Part shown: piece after piece, positions 41,596 through 51,261 of the stretch | How the letters are laid out: each line of letters opens with the position of its first letter | How positions within the stretch are numbered: position 1 is the first letter of the stretch | Assembly: GCA_030656575.1 (NCBI GenBank) | Contig: JAUSPO010000172.1 | Location: forward strand, 1-52,185 | Reading direction: 5' to 3' | DNA from: Bacillota bacterium | Lineage (GTDB): Bacteria > Bacillota > Dethiobacteria > DTU022 > UBA8154 | Length of the DNA stretch: 52,185 nt | Position numbers and translations under genes: made by a program | Notes under the pieces: model-generated | Told to the model about the DNA's origin: nothing | What the model saw: the letters and a program-made list of their open reading frames with translations, nothing else | The model's database searches: none

Positions 41596-44500
41596 TTTTC
41601 ATTCCCCCCATCCGGGCCTTTCTCCAGGTTCTGCCAGATAAGCTCTTTCTCCTCGTTCCTCAAAATCCGGAAATTATTCCCCTCCAGTGCCGTGTCAAAC
41701 TGACAGACCCCTTTATAGGGGCAGTATGTACAGGCTTTCTTTTTCCCCAGGCGGTAGGGCAGAATATCTACCTGCCCGCTGGCCATATTCTGAGTCGTGG
41801 CTTTAATGAGGTGGTGTATGTGCCTGCGTAGAAGATTAAAGCGCTCCTCCGTCAACGTGGAAGAGTTCTTGTAGAATATTTTATCCTTGGAGAGACCAAC
41901 GGGAATAATTTCTGAATATCCCGACTCCAGAAGATTATCCATCAGCTGGACCACTTCGGGGTCTTCAAGGACCAGACCGTTCATCTTGTAGCATTTGCGG
42001 ATCTCCTGCTCTATTTTATCAGGGGGTAAAGGCCCGCTTGTATTGATCATTGGAGTGTGCACACGAAAGTAGAGCACCCCGGCAGGAAGAGCCTCCTCCC
42101 CCAGCCACTGCAGGGCATGGGTAAGGACAATATCCAGGTATGTGAGCATCTGCAGAGAGAGTCCGTAAAATATTTCCGGCAGCTTCAGCTGATTGCGACC
42201 TGACTTGTAATCTATAACACGCAGGAAAGCCCTGCCTTGATCATCGTATGCCAGATCCACCCGGTCGATGCGCCCGGCAAGCTCCACCCTGACGTCGTTT
42301 TCCAGTTCAAAACTCTGCTCCGGCAGGGTACCGCCCCGTCCAAAGGAAATCTCCAACCCCACCGGTCTAAAACTGCTGCGGGACGCATGTTCACCCAGGA
42401 CAACCACAGCACGGCCCACCGTATCGCTAAGCTTTTCTGCAAGATAGCGATACCGTCCGGAACTGAGCAGGATCTCCTTCTGCAGCCTTGGTACAAGCCG
42501 TTCCACCTCTTCTGCCGCCAGCTTCAGGCATTCATCCCGACTGAGCCCCCCCCACTCCAGTCCTTTTCCCTGCAGGGAGACAGCAAAGTTTCGCAGAGCA
42601 GCATGGAAGAACCTCCCGATATCGGGCGACTCCAGTTTGTATGTCTGCCGCTCTTTAAGCCGCAGGCCGTGTGAAATAAAATGTGAAAATGGGCATGCCC
42701 GAAACCTTTCCAGCCGGGAGACACTTGCCCTCAGATGTTTGCCGTAGACCTTCATGCTCGTTTCCACACTAAGGGGGTTCTCCCTGTTCTCGTAAAAGAT
42801 CCCGCCCAAGAGACGCCCAGCCTGTTCCCGCCAGGACGCCTCTCTGGAATACCAATTATATACTTCCCACCAGAGGGTGTGAATCTCCGCCCCTTTCTTC
42901 CAGCGGCTGAGCTGCACCGCAAGATGTGAGAGTGTCCGGCGCGGATGGGCCAGGTATGAGAGCAGCCCGGCATCGGCACCATCCCCCGCGGCATTCTCCC
43001 CGACATTCCCTTTGACATTCTCCCCCGCGGCATCTCCTACTTCATTGACAGTATTATTACTACCATCATGGTTCTCATTGTCGCCATCCTTACAGCTCTC
43101 ACTCAAACCATGCTCATGACAAGAGGATGTTTTGTATGTCACATCGGTGCCGCTGAAATCACTTCCAAATTCACTGTCGCAAATAAGGTTCGGGTTTTCA
43201 GGTTCAGCCGATACAAAGTCCTCCCGCAGTGAAGGAAAGATTTCTTTTAGATGCGCAAGAAGAAGTGACGGCACCAACGACCTCCCCTCCTCGTCAGCCA
43301 GCGGGTAGCTTATCCGCAGGCCTTCAGATGCGCGCGTCAGTGCCATATAGATAAGATATTGCTCGTCAAAAAGCCTGCGCCTGCTCCCCGGGGCCAGCTC
43401 CAGCCCCCAACCGCTCATAGCTTCCCGCTCTTCTTCGGAAAGGATCCCGTCCTCTCGCGGACGTGATGGCAGCACGCCGTCGTTTACCCCCAGGAGATAA
43501 ACCAGCTTCACATGTCCCGACCGACTCCGCTCCATATTACCAATAAGAACCTGGTCCAGAGAGGGTGGAACAAGGCTCAGCCTCAGCGCCTCCAATCCGG
43601 ACTCAACAATACGGGCAAATAATGCCGAAGAAATCTTCTCCTCACCCATGATCTCCACCACCTGATCCATAAGCTCAATAATTCCCTTATAGACCTGCAG
43701 GTGTTCCCGGGCCTTTTCAGGGTTACCCAGATCCATGGCCTTTTTGCTCCAGTATTCCAGACGCTCCCAGGCATTCACATCTTCCATCAGCCCATAGAGC
43801 GCCGAAGTTTTCTCCCTCACAGTAACAGCCTTCCTGAACTGTTCCTGGAAACGGACAAGAGGCCCGCTCAACTCCCACCGCGTTTCATTGATCATCTTCA
43901 GATAAGTATCTTCACCCTCAGAAATACGCTCACCGGTTTCTCCATCATCCTCCAGGCTATCTCTTTCCCGGTATTCCCAGGGCTTATCCCAGAGCCAGGG
44001 GGTACCCTGTATGCCGAAGGCCAGGACATAATTTTCCAACCTGTCTGCCCTCTCCCGCCACTTTTTTACATCTTCCCCGTCTTTGAAACGGGGCAAAGGA
44101 AACTCTGTCTTGATACAGCGGAAAACAGCATCATACCGCCAGTTGCGATTTACCACTTTCATGGCCGAGCGGATAAATTCCACCAGGGGATGGTGCATAA
44201 CAGTTCGCTTCTGGTCCAGAAAAATTGGTATATTATAATCGGCGAAAACAGTGGATACAGTATCCCCGTAATCACCCAGGTCGTTCACAATAACAGCCAT
44301 ATCCCGCCAGCGAAAACCCTCATCCCGCACCCGACGGATCATTTCCCTGGCCATGGATTCCACCTCGCAGCGCCGGTTGGGTGCCGCCGCAAGGCTCAGC
44401 GACCTCATCTCCCCCCCGTAAGGTTTCACAGGATATCTCTGCAAATTCCTCTCCAAATACACCAAATCCTGGGACAGGGGGACAGGTTCCTTGTCCCAAC

Positions 44501-45401
44501 TTGCCTGTTCCCCTCCCGCTTGGGACAAAGGACCTGTCCCTCCGTCCCAGGTCTGTTCACCTTCCATGGTAACCTTCTCCACCGGGAGAAGGCATGCTTC
44601 TGCTCTATGTTGCACTTTACGGCAGGTGACTGCCACCGGGTAAAAGGGATCCAACTCATCCAGTTTTTCCTCAGGAGGCCTGTCCCTATCCAGACAAGCA
44701 GTTACGGTAACTCGGGGGCAGCGCCTGAGAAGCCCCTCCAGCACATTGTATTCCTGGTTTGTAAAACCGTAAAAACCATCCACCCAGACTTCGGCTCCCT
44801 TTAAAAAAGAAGACCCCGGCATTTGCAGGGTTAGCAGATCCAGGTAATCTTCCGCATCCAGGTAGTTCTCACCCAGTTCTCCTATGATTCCTTCCAGGAT
44901 AAGGATGAGGTCATTCATTTTTTCCTTAAATAAAGAGGGCAGGTTTTCCCCTGCGTTCAGGCGTTTGTGAAAGGTCTCCCTGAACTGGGAAACCGGGATA
45001 CAGGATCTTTTCAGCTCGTTGAAGATCTCTATCAGGTTCTCCAGCACCCCGGCCTGTTCCCCGGCGTGCCTGAATACTTTAAGATCCCCCTTGCGCTTTT
45101 CCAACACCTTGCGCAGAACCATGCCTTTTCCTGTATCATCAATAAAGAGGCGCTTTCCTCCCCCCGACTCCTGCATCACTTTCCAGGCCAGGCGACGAAA
45201 ACTCAGCACCTGGGCACGGATCGTCCCCTGTAAACCGTATGAAGTATTCAGGGCATACTCTGCCTGAAATGTTGCCTGCTCGGGCACTATATAGATAAGG
45301 GGAGAACCATCAGGCCTTTCTTTAAGATTCTCAGCGATCTCCCGCAGACAGAGTTCGCTCTTGCCCGTACCAGCTCTCCCAATGATTAGGCGCAAACCCA
45401 T
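41592..45401 (-). CDS. addB: ATP-dependent helicase/nuclease subunit B (AddB)
   Basis: AddB carries the second nuclease and an iron-sulfur cluster. Walker A is IIGRAGTGKSELCL at residues 5-18. The nuclease motif ends in LRVIDYKSG. The Fe-S cysteines lie in FRACPFSHF and CTYCPYKGVC near the C-terminus. It has 1269 residues, about 100 longer than usual. Two insertions are seen: residues about 285-311, coded by an inverted copy of the 29-bp repeat (44470-44549), and a Gly/Asn/Glu-rich linker at about 780-815 (GDAAGENVKGNVGEN). Both are in frame and probably tolerated as surface loops. Confidence 0.95.
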   Translation of the reverse strand: MGLRLIIGRAGTGKSELCLREIAENLKERPDGSPLIYIVPEQATFQAEYALNTSYGLQGTIRAQVLSFRRLAWKVMQESGGGKRLFIDDTGKGMVLRKVLEKRKGDLKVFRHAGEQAGVLENLIEIFNELKRSCIPVSQFRETFHKRLNAGENLPSLFKEKMNDLILILEGIIGELGENYLDAEDYLDLLTLQMPGSSFLKGAEVWVDGFYGFTNQEYNVLEGLLRRCPRVTVTACLDRDRPPEEKLDELDPFYPVAVTCRKVQHRAEACLLPVEKVTMEGEQTWDGGTGPLSQAGGEQASWDKEPVPLSQDLVYLERNLQRYPVKPYGGEMRSLSLAAAPNRRCEVESMAREMIRRVRDEGFRWRDMAVIVNDLGDYGDTVSTVFADYNIPIFLDQKRTVMHHPLVEFIRSAMKVVNRNWRYDAVFRCIKTEFPLPRFKDGEDVKKWRERADRLENYVLAFGIQGTPWLWDKPWEYRERDSLEDDGETGERISEGEDTYLKMINETRWELSGPLVRFQEQFRKAVTVREKTSALYGLMEDVNAWERLEYWSKKAMDLGNPEKAREHLQVYKGIIELMDQVVEIMGEEKISSALFARIVESGLEALRLSLVPPSLDQVLIGNMERSRSGHVKLVYLLGVNDGVLPSRPREDGILSEEEREAMSGWGLELAPGSRRRLFDEQYLIYMALTRASEGLRISYPLADEEGRSLVPSLLLAHLKEIFPSLREDFVSAEPENPNLICDSEFGSDFSGTDVTYKTSSCHEHGLSESCKDGDNENHDGSNNTVNEVGDAAGENVKGNVGENAAGDGADAGLLSYLAHPRRTLSHLAVQLSRWKKGAEIHTLWWEVYNWYSREASWREQAGRLLGGIFYENRENPLSVETSMKVYGKHLRASVSRLERFRACPFSHFISHGLRLKERQTYKLESPDIGRFFHAALRNFAVSLQGKGLEWGGLSRDECLKLAAEEVERLVPRLQKEILLSSGRYRYLAEKLSDTVGRAVVVLGEHASRSSFRPVGLEISFGRGGTLPEQSFELENDVRVELAGRIDRVDLAYDDQGRAFLRVIDYKSGRNQLKLPEIFYGLSLQMLTYLDIVLTHALQWLGEEALPAGVLYFRVHTPMINTSGPLPPDKIEQEIRKCYKMNGLVLEDPEVVQLMDNLLESGYSEIIPVGLSKDKIFYKNSSTLTEERFNLLRRHIHHLIKATTQNMASGQVDILPYRLGKKKACTYCPYKGVCQFDTALEGNNFRILRNEEKELIWQNLEKGPDGGNEK
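44470..44549. repeat. Inverted 29-bp repeat pair in frame in addB
   Basis: The left copy (44470-44498) begins TGGGACAGGGGGACAGGTTC and the right copy (44521-44549) begins TGGGACAAAGGACCTGTCCC; they match as inverted repeats at about 25 of 29 bases. The same unit is found at 51210-51238. It adds about 27 residues to AddB without breaking the frame. Confidence 0.88.
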
Positions 45402-45414
45402 AAAAACCTCTCCC

Positions 45415-46626
45415 TTATTGACCGAGGAAATAGTCCATTAATTCGTGACCTTTTTCTATGTAAATGCCTTTGGCGGCAAAGCTCTCGCTGTACTGTCCCT
45501 GCGGGTTTTTCAAAGGGGCTCCTTTTTTATAGATACAGAAAGGCACAGGCTCCGCCGTGTGGGTACGCAGACTCAGCGGAGTAGGATGATCCGATAAAAC
45601 CATGAGCCTGTATTCAGGGAAATCTTCCAGGCCGCGGAGAATTTCCCCCACTACTTTCTCGTCAATCTCCTCGATAGCCTTTATTTTAGTTTCAATATCC
45701 CCCTGATGCCCCGCCTCATCTGGAGCTTCCACGTGAACAAAGATGAAATCGTTGCCATTGTGCAGTTCTTTTAAAGCTCTCTGCGCTTTTCCCCTGAAGT
45801 CGGTCGTTATGGTTCCCGTGGCACCTGGAAGATCTACAGCTTCCAGCCCTGATAGAATCCCAAGACCTTTGATAAGATCCACAGCAGAGATAACCACCCC
45901 CTCCAGTCCATATTTTTCCCTGAAGCTGTTCAGACGGGGTTTCCTGCCTTCACCCCACAGCCAGATGCTATTGGCCGGCTTCAGACCCCGGGCCAGCCGC
46001 TCCCTGTTGACCGTGTGCTCCGGCAGAAAGGCATTGCTCTTTTCCATGAACTCCAGCAGCAAACCGCTGTTTTCCCCCCGCGGCAGATATTCAGTAATTA
46101 CTTTACCAGAAATATCATGGGGCGGTGTCATCTTAAAGCCTTCAGGTACAGGCCCGCTCCTCCATACCAAAAGATGCCTGTAGCTTACACCGGGATAAAA
46201 ATTATGTATTTCGCTGCCCAGCTTTTTACCTACTGCATTCATAATCTCCTGTGCTTCAGTAGTGCTTATTTCACCGGAGCTGTAATCAAGCATGCTTTTG
46301 CTTTTATAAGCTTCCTCATCAGAAAGGGTCACCAGGTTGCAGCGAAAGGCCAGATCATCATCCGCCATCTCCACCCCCATAGCCACAGCTTCGATCGGCG
46401 AGCGTCCCGTATAATATATCGCCGGGTCGTAGCCCATCACCGAGAGGTTGGCCACATCGCTTCCAGCAGGCATCCCCTGCGGCACACTCTTCACTGTGCC
46501 CATTTCCCCGCATTTGGCCAGTCTATCCATATTGGGAGTACGCGCATACTCAAGCGGCGTTTTCCCCCCAAGCTTCTCCAGAGGATAATCAGGCATCCCA
46601 TCCCCTAATATAACAACATATTTCAA
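45415..46626 (-). CDS. apgM: Cofactor-independent phosphoglycerate mutase (archaeal-type, ApgM)
   Basis: A 403-residue metalloenzyme of the alkaline-phosphatase superfamily that interconverts 2- and 3-phosphoglycerate. Diagnostic parts are MKYVVILGDGMPDYPLEKLGGKTPLEYA, GMPAGSDVANLSVMGYDP with the phospho-acceptor Ser, and a late LSDHPTPLSLRTHTAEPVPF. It is more like the archaeal/ThrH-adjacent form (aPGAM) than GpmI. In some Clostridia this gene lies with homoserine/threonine genes and is annotated homoserine kinase-like; here it has no such neighbours. It lies directly upstream of addB. Confidence 0.92.
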   Translation of the reverse strand: MKYVVILGDGMPDYPLEKLGGKTPLEYARTPNMDRLAKCGEMGTVKSVPQGMPAGSDVANLSVMGYDPAIYYTGRSPIEAVAMGVEMADDDLAFRCNLVTLSDEEAYKSKSMLDYSSGEISTTEAQEIMNAVGKKLGSEIHNFYPGVSYRHLLVWRSGPVPEGFKMTPPHDISGKVITEYLPRGENSGLLLEFMEKSNAFLPEHTVNRERLARGLKPANSIWLWGEGRKPRLNSFREKYGLEGVVISAVDLIKGLGILSGLEAVDLPGATGTITTDFRGKAQRALKELHNGNDFIFVHVEAPDEAGHQGDIETKIKAIEEIDEKVVGEILRGLEDFPEYRLMVLSDHPTPLSLRTHTAEPVPFCIYKKGAPLKNPQGQYSESFAAKGIYIEKGHELMDYFLGQ

Positions 46627-46753
46627 AACATTCTCCCTCCAATTCCCGGCAGTACTGAATTAACATAAATCCCTGTTTTATGAAATTATACCATTTACCC
46701 CAAAAGAAAAAAAGCCTTCCTCATTCTTTCCTGGAAAAAGGAACCTGTCCCCT

Positions 46754-47512
46754 TCACTCAGACACAGGCCTACGAAATATCCTATCCAAATCCAAGTCCA
46801 ACCCCGGAAATTCGGGATGAGTTAATTCATCGCCAGGGCCACCCGCGGCCACAAGGGTATAACTTCCATCCCTGAGTATAAAAGCTTCTAAGGTGTTTTC
46901 CTCAGGATCTACAAGCCAGTAGTGAGGAATCCCTGCCTTTCGATATATCTCCATCTTACGCAGGCGATCTTTACGTCGATTTGTTGGCGACATAATCTCC
47001 ACCACCAAATCACACACACCGTCAATACGTTCCCTGCGCAAAATTTCCTTTTTGGTTCCGTACACAAACAATATATCAGGCTGCAGCACATTGCTGTTTG
47101 TTAAAGTAACATCCAAAGGAGCAAAAAAGAGTTCGCCTTCAGAATCAAAACCATCAAAGAAAGTCATCAACTGACGACCCAGCTCTCGGGATACTCGTTG
47201 GTGATGCACCGTAGGAGTCGGTTCTTTTACCAGATATCCTTTCAATATCTCAAACCGATAGCCCGGTTCTTCCGGAATCTTCAAGTAATCCTCGTAGGTA
47301 TATCCGTCCTGCTTAGAGTATTCGGAGCGCTCTTCTTTAACAGATAGGTCTCCCATTGCCAGAGCAGCTAACACTGCCTCTTTTTCATATCGGTATTGCT
47401 TTTCTCCCAGTTCCACTACGGGAATCTTTTTTTGTCGTGTATACCTCCAGATAGTATCCACCGATAAACTCAGAATCTCTGCTAATTCCTGGGCTGTCAA
47501 CAATTTTTCCAC
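46754..47512 (-). CDS. HTH (excisionase-type) plus Uma2-family nuclease-like fusion
   Basis: A protein of about 252 residues in two parts. The N-terminus is a MerR/excisionase-type helix-turn-helix (MEKLLTAQELAEILSLSVDTIWRYTRQKKIPVVELG). The C-terminus is a Uma2/DUF820 domain of the PD-(D/E)XK type (GYRFEILKGYLVKEPTPTVHH, LQPDILFVYG, DLVVEIMSPTNRRKDRLRKMEIYRKAGIPHYWLVDPE). The active-site residues Glu, Asp and Glu-x-Lys-like positions are present. The start is the GTG at 47510-47512 with AGGAGGTGAT upstream. Uma2 proteins are widespread with unknown biological role. It is a single gene near short repeats. Confidence 0.85.
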   Translation of the reverse strand: MEKLLTAQELAEILSLSVDTIWRYTRQKKIPVVELGEKQYRYEKEAVLAALAMGDLSVKEERSEYSKQDGYTYEDYLKIPEEPGYRFEILKGYLVKEPTPTVHHQRVSRELGRQLMTFFDGFDSEGELFFAPLDVTLTNSNVLQPDILFVYGTKKEILRRERIDGVCDLVVEIMSPTNRRKDRLRKMEIYRKAGIPHYWLVDPEENTLEAFILRDGSYTLVAAGGPGDELTHPEFPGLDLDLDRIFRRPVSE

Positions 47513-47631
47513 AAGATCACCTCCTCTGCCATCATACAACCAAACACAGCAGTAGTCAATCAAACACAGGAATAATAAGTGAAGAAAGGTGCCGGTGCCT
47601 GACCCCCAACTTATTTACTTAATTACTCATT

Positions 47632-48429
47632 CTACTTTATAAGGCGGCGGCGCATTAAGATTAACGGCGGGAAAAACAGGATAGCGGCAAACAGAATTAG
47701 AACCAGGAGATTGGCCCAGAGAAGAGGATCAAACTGACCGGTAATCAACCCACGGCAGATCTGCACCGAATGAAATAACGGGGTAAACCAGGCCAGGCGC
47801 TGGACAAAAATGGGCATGTTTTCAATAGGGAAAAAGATACCCGAAAAAAGGAACATGGGTGTAATAAATAAGGTAAAGTAATAGGAAAATAGCTCCATAT
47901 TAGGGGCAACGCTCGTCCAGATCATGGAGAGCTGGGCAAAAACCACCCCGGAGAGAATCAGAACAACTGGCACCAGCAGAGCCAGGGGAGAAGATATATA
48001 CCCGAGAAAAAAAAGGACAACAAGAAAGATACTGCCGTAAAACATGCTTTTAAAAGCGCCAAAAGCAATATCACCCATCACGATTTCATCCAGACTTACA
48101 GGAGTGGACACAATGGCATGGTAGGTCTTCTGCACCTGCAGGCGGATGAAGCTGTTGTATGTGCATTCAAAAGAGGTAGCCCACATGGCAGATGAGGCCA
48201 GAATCCCCGGAGAAATAAATTCCAGGTAGCTCAAGCCCTCAATCTCGGGAATATACAATCCCAGCCCTATCCCCAAGGCTAAGAGGTAAAGCAGCGGCTC
48301 CAAAAAATTGAACATAATATTAGAAAACCAATACTTATTGAATACGATCATATTCCGCCTGAAAACTTCCCAAAAAAGCATGGAGAGCTCCGGCCTATAC
48401 TTATAAAGAAAGCTTGTTTTCCCAATCAT
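47632..48429 (-). CDS. ABC-2 type transporter permease
   Basis: A 265-residue permease with six membrane helices, ABC2_membrane type, similar to NodJ/DrrB-type exporters. Recognisable are EFISPGILASSAMWATSFECTYNSFIRLQVQKTYHAIVSTPVS split over residues 70-112 and SGIFFPIENMPIFVQRLAWFTPLFHSVQICRGL. It starts four bases inside the ATPase stop. The substrate could be a lipid, polysaccharide or drug and cannot be told. Confidence 0.92.
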   Translation of the reverse strand: MIGKTSFLYKYRPELSMLFWEVFRRNMIVFNKYWFSNIMFNFLEPLLYLLALGIGLGLYIPEIEGLSYLEFISPGILASSAMWATSFECTYNSFIRLQVQKTYHAIVSTPVSLDEIVMGDIAFGAFKSMFYGSIFLVVLFFLGYISSPLALLVPVVLILSGVVFAQLSMIWTSVAPNMELFSYYFTLFITPMFLFSGIFFPIENMPIFVQRLAWFTPLFHSVQICRGLITGQFDPLLWANLLVLILFAAILFFPPLILMRRRLIK

Positions 48430-49382
48430 GATTCTGTCTCCAACTTCTTTCCGGTTAGCTTTAAAAAGACATCTTCCAGGTTCGACGGGCGCAATAGATG
48501 ATAACTGACAGGCGTGGCGAGGCTGTTAATTTCATTCAGCAGGACCTTTCCATCCCCATTGAGATAAAAATATAGGGAATCTCCCAGCAGCAGGCTACCT
48601 TTTTGCATATCCCCAAAGCGTGCTGAAATTTCATTCTGCCAGAATTCTGGCTTCTCCCTCAGCCCCAATTCCAACACCTCTTCCCCTGCGTGCTTCTTCA
48701 CCAGGAAACGGGGGTTCCCTTCATCCAGGATAATGCCATCATCCATGATCACAAGCCTGTCGCAGAGGATAGAGGCTTCTTCCAGGTAGTGCGTTGTGAG
48801 GAGCATGGTAATCTGCTTTTCCTTGATGCTTCGCAGCATCTGCCAGACCAGGCGCCGGGCATGGGGATCCAGGCCTGTGGTTGGCTCATCCAGAATCAGA
48901 AGATCCGGGTTGTTGATCAGGCTTCGGGCAATGGAAAGGCGTCTTCTCATACCGCCGGAAAGCTCATGGATTTTCGACCTGTAACGATCAGAAAGGCCCA
49001 TTAGCTCCAGCAGCTGCTTCACATACGGCCGGGACTCCGCCGGGCGCATGCCATAATATCGGGCAAAGACCTCCAGGTTCTCTCCAACGTTAAGATCAGA
49101 GTCCAGATGATCTTCCTGGCTTACTACGCCCAAATGCTTCTTTATTTCCCGCTGGTTTCCATTAACATTCATTCCTAATACAAGAAGCGTTCCGGAAGTA
49201 GGGGGTGATAGCCCGAATATCATTTTCACAATAGTCGTCTTACCCGCACCATTGGGGCCTAAAATGCCAAAGCATTCTCCCTTGGAAACAGAGAGGTTAA
49301 TCCCCCTCACGACTTCCTTATCACCATATTTTTTTCTCAGTCCACGCGCGCAAATAACTTCACGGTTAAACATTTTCCCTGC
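48426..49382 (-). CDS. ABC transporter ATP-binding protein
   Basis: An ATPase of the NodI/DrrA type of about 318 residues. Walker A is GPNGAGKTTIVKM, the Q-loop lies in VVSQEDHLDSDL, the signature LSGGMRRRLSIARSL and Walker B LLILDEPTTGLD. The start is taken as the TTG at 49380-49382, five bases after AGGAGGG; the open frame continues 26 codons upstream through a short repeat (49413-49437) that would add an unlikely N-terminus. It pairs with the permease downstream. Confidence 0.93.
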   Translation of the reverse strand, partial: AGKMFNREVICARGLRKKYGDKEVVRGINLSVSKGECFGILGPNGAGKTTIVKMIFGLSPPTSGTLLVLGMNVNGNQREIKKHLGVVSQEDHLDSDLNVGENLEVFARYYGMRPAESRPYVKQLLELMGLSDRYRSKIHELSGGMRRRLSIARSLINNPDLLILDEPTTGLDPHARRLVWQMLRSIKEKQITMLLTTHYLEEASILCDRLVIMDDGIILDEGNPRFLVKKHAGEEVLELGLREKPEFWQNEISARFGDMQKGSLLLGDSLYFYLNGDGKVLLNEINSLATPVSYHLLRPSNLEDVFLKLTGKKLETES

Positions 49383-49512
49383 CAAAATAACCCTCCTGAA
49401 AAAAGAATACTTTGGGACAACCTGTCCCCCTATCCCATGACCCAGCCTATCACCTGTCACTGAAGTGTTGTCAAGTACCCCCTCCCCCTGTCACCCCTTC
49501 CTCAACTATTCT

Positions 49513-50640
49513 TTACTTTATGGGCATGAAATGATAACCCTGCCACTGTAAAAAACGAATAATGTCCGGCAGGGCGTCTACTATGGTTTGGGAGCCAAGA
49601 TCGTGAAAAAGAATTATAACCTCATTTTTTCCGGGAACCTGCTTCATGACTTCATCCAGAATCTGCTCTGCAGAAACGTTTTTACGGGATGCGTCAAAAC
49701 TATTTACATTCCAGCTTATGTGGCGGAAGCCGTTTCTTTCAAGCATACCCTTATAAGCAGGCCATTGAGGAAAACTGGTCCCATAAGGCATACGAAATAT
49801 TTTCGGACGTTCACCGATTACACCAAAGATAGTCTCCTCGGCGTTACGGATTTCCTCCATGAATGGACCCACACCGCTAAAGAGAACAGCAGGCTGATGA
49901 GAATATGTATGATTGCCAATGGCGTGTCCCTCTTCGTAAATACGCAGCAGTATTTCCTGGTAACGCTGAACACGTTCCCCTACTACAAAGAAGGTGGCCT
50001 TAATATTTTCATCCCTGAGAATATCAAGGATCTGGGGAGTCACCTTTTCGCCCGGTCCGTCGTCAAAAGTCAGATACGCAATCCGCTTCGGTGGCGGCCA
50101 TAACTGCCTTGAATAAGAATTTTCCACCTTAAAACGCATGGATAATGGCTTTCCTTTTGATTGATTTGCGGTCAGCAATACATTCTTCTGCTCAGGCAGC
50201 CAGGTTATTTTCCAGTTAAAAAATTGAGCCATATGGCGAAGAGGAAGGAAAATACGGTCGTTATCCAAGCGGTATGGCCATGTTTCCGGTTCCGTTATTA
50301 CTCCATTGGAAGTATGATAATTGGGCTCGGGGATAAACACACCAAAGCCTGGCTTATCAGGCAGCGTCTTAAAGCCGAACGAAGCCTGTCCGTCATCAAG
50401 GATCAACAGATTATTTTCTGAATCCCATCTAAGCGTAATGCCAAGATGTCCAGCCAGTTCCCGCACTGGGACAAAAGTAAGGCCATCCAGGGTAAAAGGC
50501 GCCTGTTGAAATACCGTCAGCCCATCTGCATCCGAAGATCCTGCCGCCGCATGTTGTGCAGCATCCCCCTTTAGTGAAATAACTATTACCACAAATATGA
50601 TAAGAAAAAATGCCAACCCCTGCACAGCTCTTTGCTTCAT
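49513..50640 (-). CDS. Secreted polysaccharide deacetylase with stalk domain
   Basis: A 375-residue secreted protein. A signal peptide (LAFFLIIFVVIVISLKGDA) is followed by a copper-amine-oxidase-N-terminal/stalk domain (residues 42-155) and a NodB deacetylase domain (about 185-375). The metal-binding motifs are TFDDGPGEKVTPQILDIL and IGNHTYSHQPAV, then FRMPYG and IILFHDLGSQ. It probably removes acetyl groups from cell-wall or spore peptidoglycan, similar to PdaA/PgdA. Confidence 0.92.
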   Translation of the reverse strand: MKQRAVQGLAFFLIIFVVIVISLKGDAAQHAAAGSSDADGLTVFQQAPFTLDGLTFVPVRELAGHLGITLRWDSENNLLILDDGQASFGFKTLPDKPGFGVFIPEPNYHTSNGVITEPETWPYRLDNDRIFLPLRHMAQFFNWKITWLPEQKNVLLTANQSKGKPLSMRFKVENSYSRQLWPPPKRIAYLTFDDGPGEKVTPQILDILRDENIKATFFVVGERVQRYQEILLRIYEEGHAIGNHTYSHQPAVLFSGVGPFMEEIRNAEETIFGVIGERPKIFRMPYGTSFPQWPAYKGMLERNGFRHISWNVNSFDASRKNVSAEQILDEVMKQVPGKNEVIILFHDLGSQTIVDALPDIIRFLQWQGYHFMPIK

Positions 50641-50854
50641 TAAAACTTCCTCTCCCCTTTTCTCGACAAATATTTCTATATAATTTCTATGGCTCCTGCC
50701 CTTTATCCTGCAGCAAGAAGTAACCAGTACACTATTAGTATTTATTCCCGGTCATTAATTCTTATACTTCATAAATCCCACAGTCTCTTGCATAAAATGG
50801 CTTTTACAATTACAAGTAAAATAAAGATAAAAGTCTGAAAGGTGGAATATCTGA

Positions 50855-51151
50855 ATGTCTGAGTCAAAACCCGTCCGACGTCGAGTAAACCCATCCGCAG
50901 CCAAGAAAGTGCGAGTTTGGGGTAAAGGACAATTTACCATTCCAGCTTACATGAGGGAACGACTGGGAATTAAAGAAAATTCAATTCTTGAAGTGTTTCA
51001 GGCAGGCAGGGCAATTATCGCCACTCCGGAAAAAATGCTGGTTAAAGAACTCGCTTCTTCCGTTTATGAAGAAATACAAAAAGAGGATATTAACATAAAG
51101 GAGCTTTTAGAGGAACTAAGAGAAGGAAACCATGAATATGAAACAGATTAA
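50855..51151 (+). CDS. AbrB/MazE-type antitoxin
   Basis: A 98-residue protein with a SpoVT-AbrB DNA-binding domain: VRVWGKGQFTIPAYMRERLGIKENSILEVF split over residues 24-53. The C-terminal tail is acidic (EEIQKEDINIKELLEELREGNHEYETD) and would block the toxin. GGTGG is upstream of the ATG. It is followed by the start of a PIN-domain toxin, which is cut short. Confidence 0.9.
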   Translation: MSESKPVRRRVNPSAAKKVRVWGKGQFTIPAYMRERLGIKENSILEVFQAGRAIIATPEKMLVKELASSVYEEIQKEDINIKELLEELREGNHEYETD

Positions 51152-51218
51152 GGTATTCCTGGACAGCAGCGTGATTATTTCCGGCTTAGCATCCAGGAGT
51201 GGTGGTTCATGGGATTAA
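51132..51218 (+). pseudogene. PIN-domain toxin, truncated (N-terminal remnant)
   Basis: Overlaps the antitoxin stop. The 28 residues MNMKQIKVFLDSSVIISGLASRSGGSWD contain the PIN start (VFLDSSVIISGL) with the first catalytic Asp, then stop inside a 29-bp palindrome at 51210-51238. A full PIN toxin would need about 110-130 residues. The remainder is not found downstream, so the gene is broken and the antitoxin is orphaned. Confidence 0.75.
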
Positions 51219-51238
51219 GGGACAGGTTCCTTATCCCA
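51210..51238. repeat. 29-bp palindromic repeat truncating the PIN gene
   Basis: The sequence begins TGGGATTAAGGGACAGGTTC and ends CCTTATCCCA, with TGGGATAAGG-like ends in inverted orientation. It matches the addB copies at 44470-44498 in about 24 of 29 bases. A partial copy (GGGGACAGGTTCC on the minus strand) is at about 46738-46754 and related TGGGA-tipped stretches at 49413-49437 and 51833-51874. Confidence 0.85.
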
Positions 51239-51261
51239 CAATCGGATGAGCAGGACGGATG

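Noticed and set aside
43701-44804. A 367-codon open frame on the plus strand, antisense to addB
   Set aside because: It is a mirror of the AddB coding frame with high His/Pro/Ser content and no domain; addB is certain.
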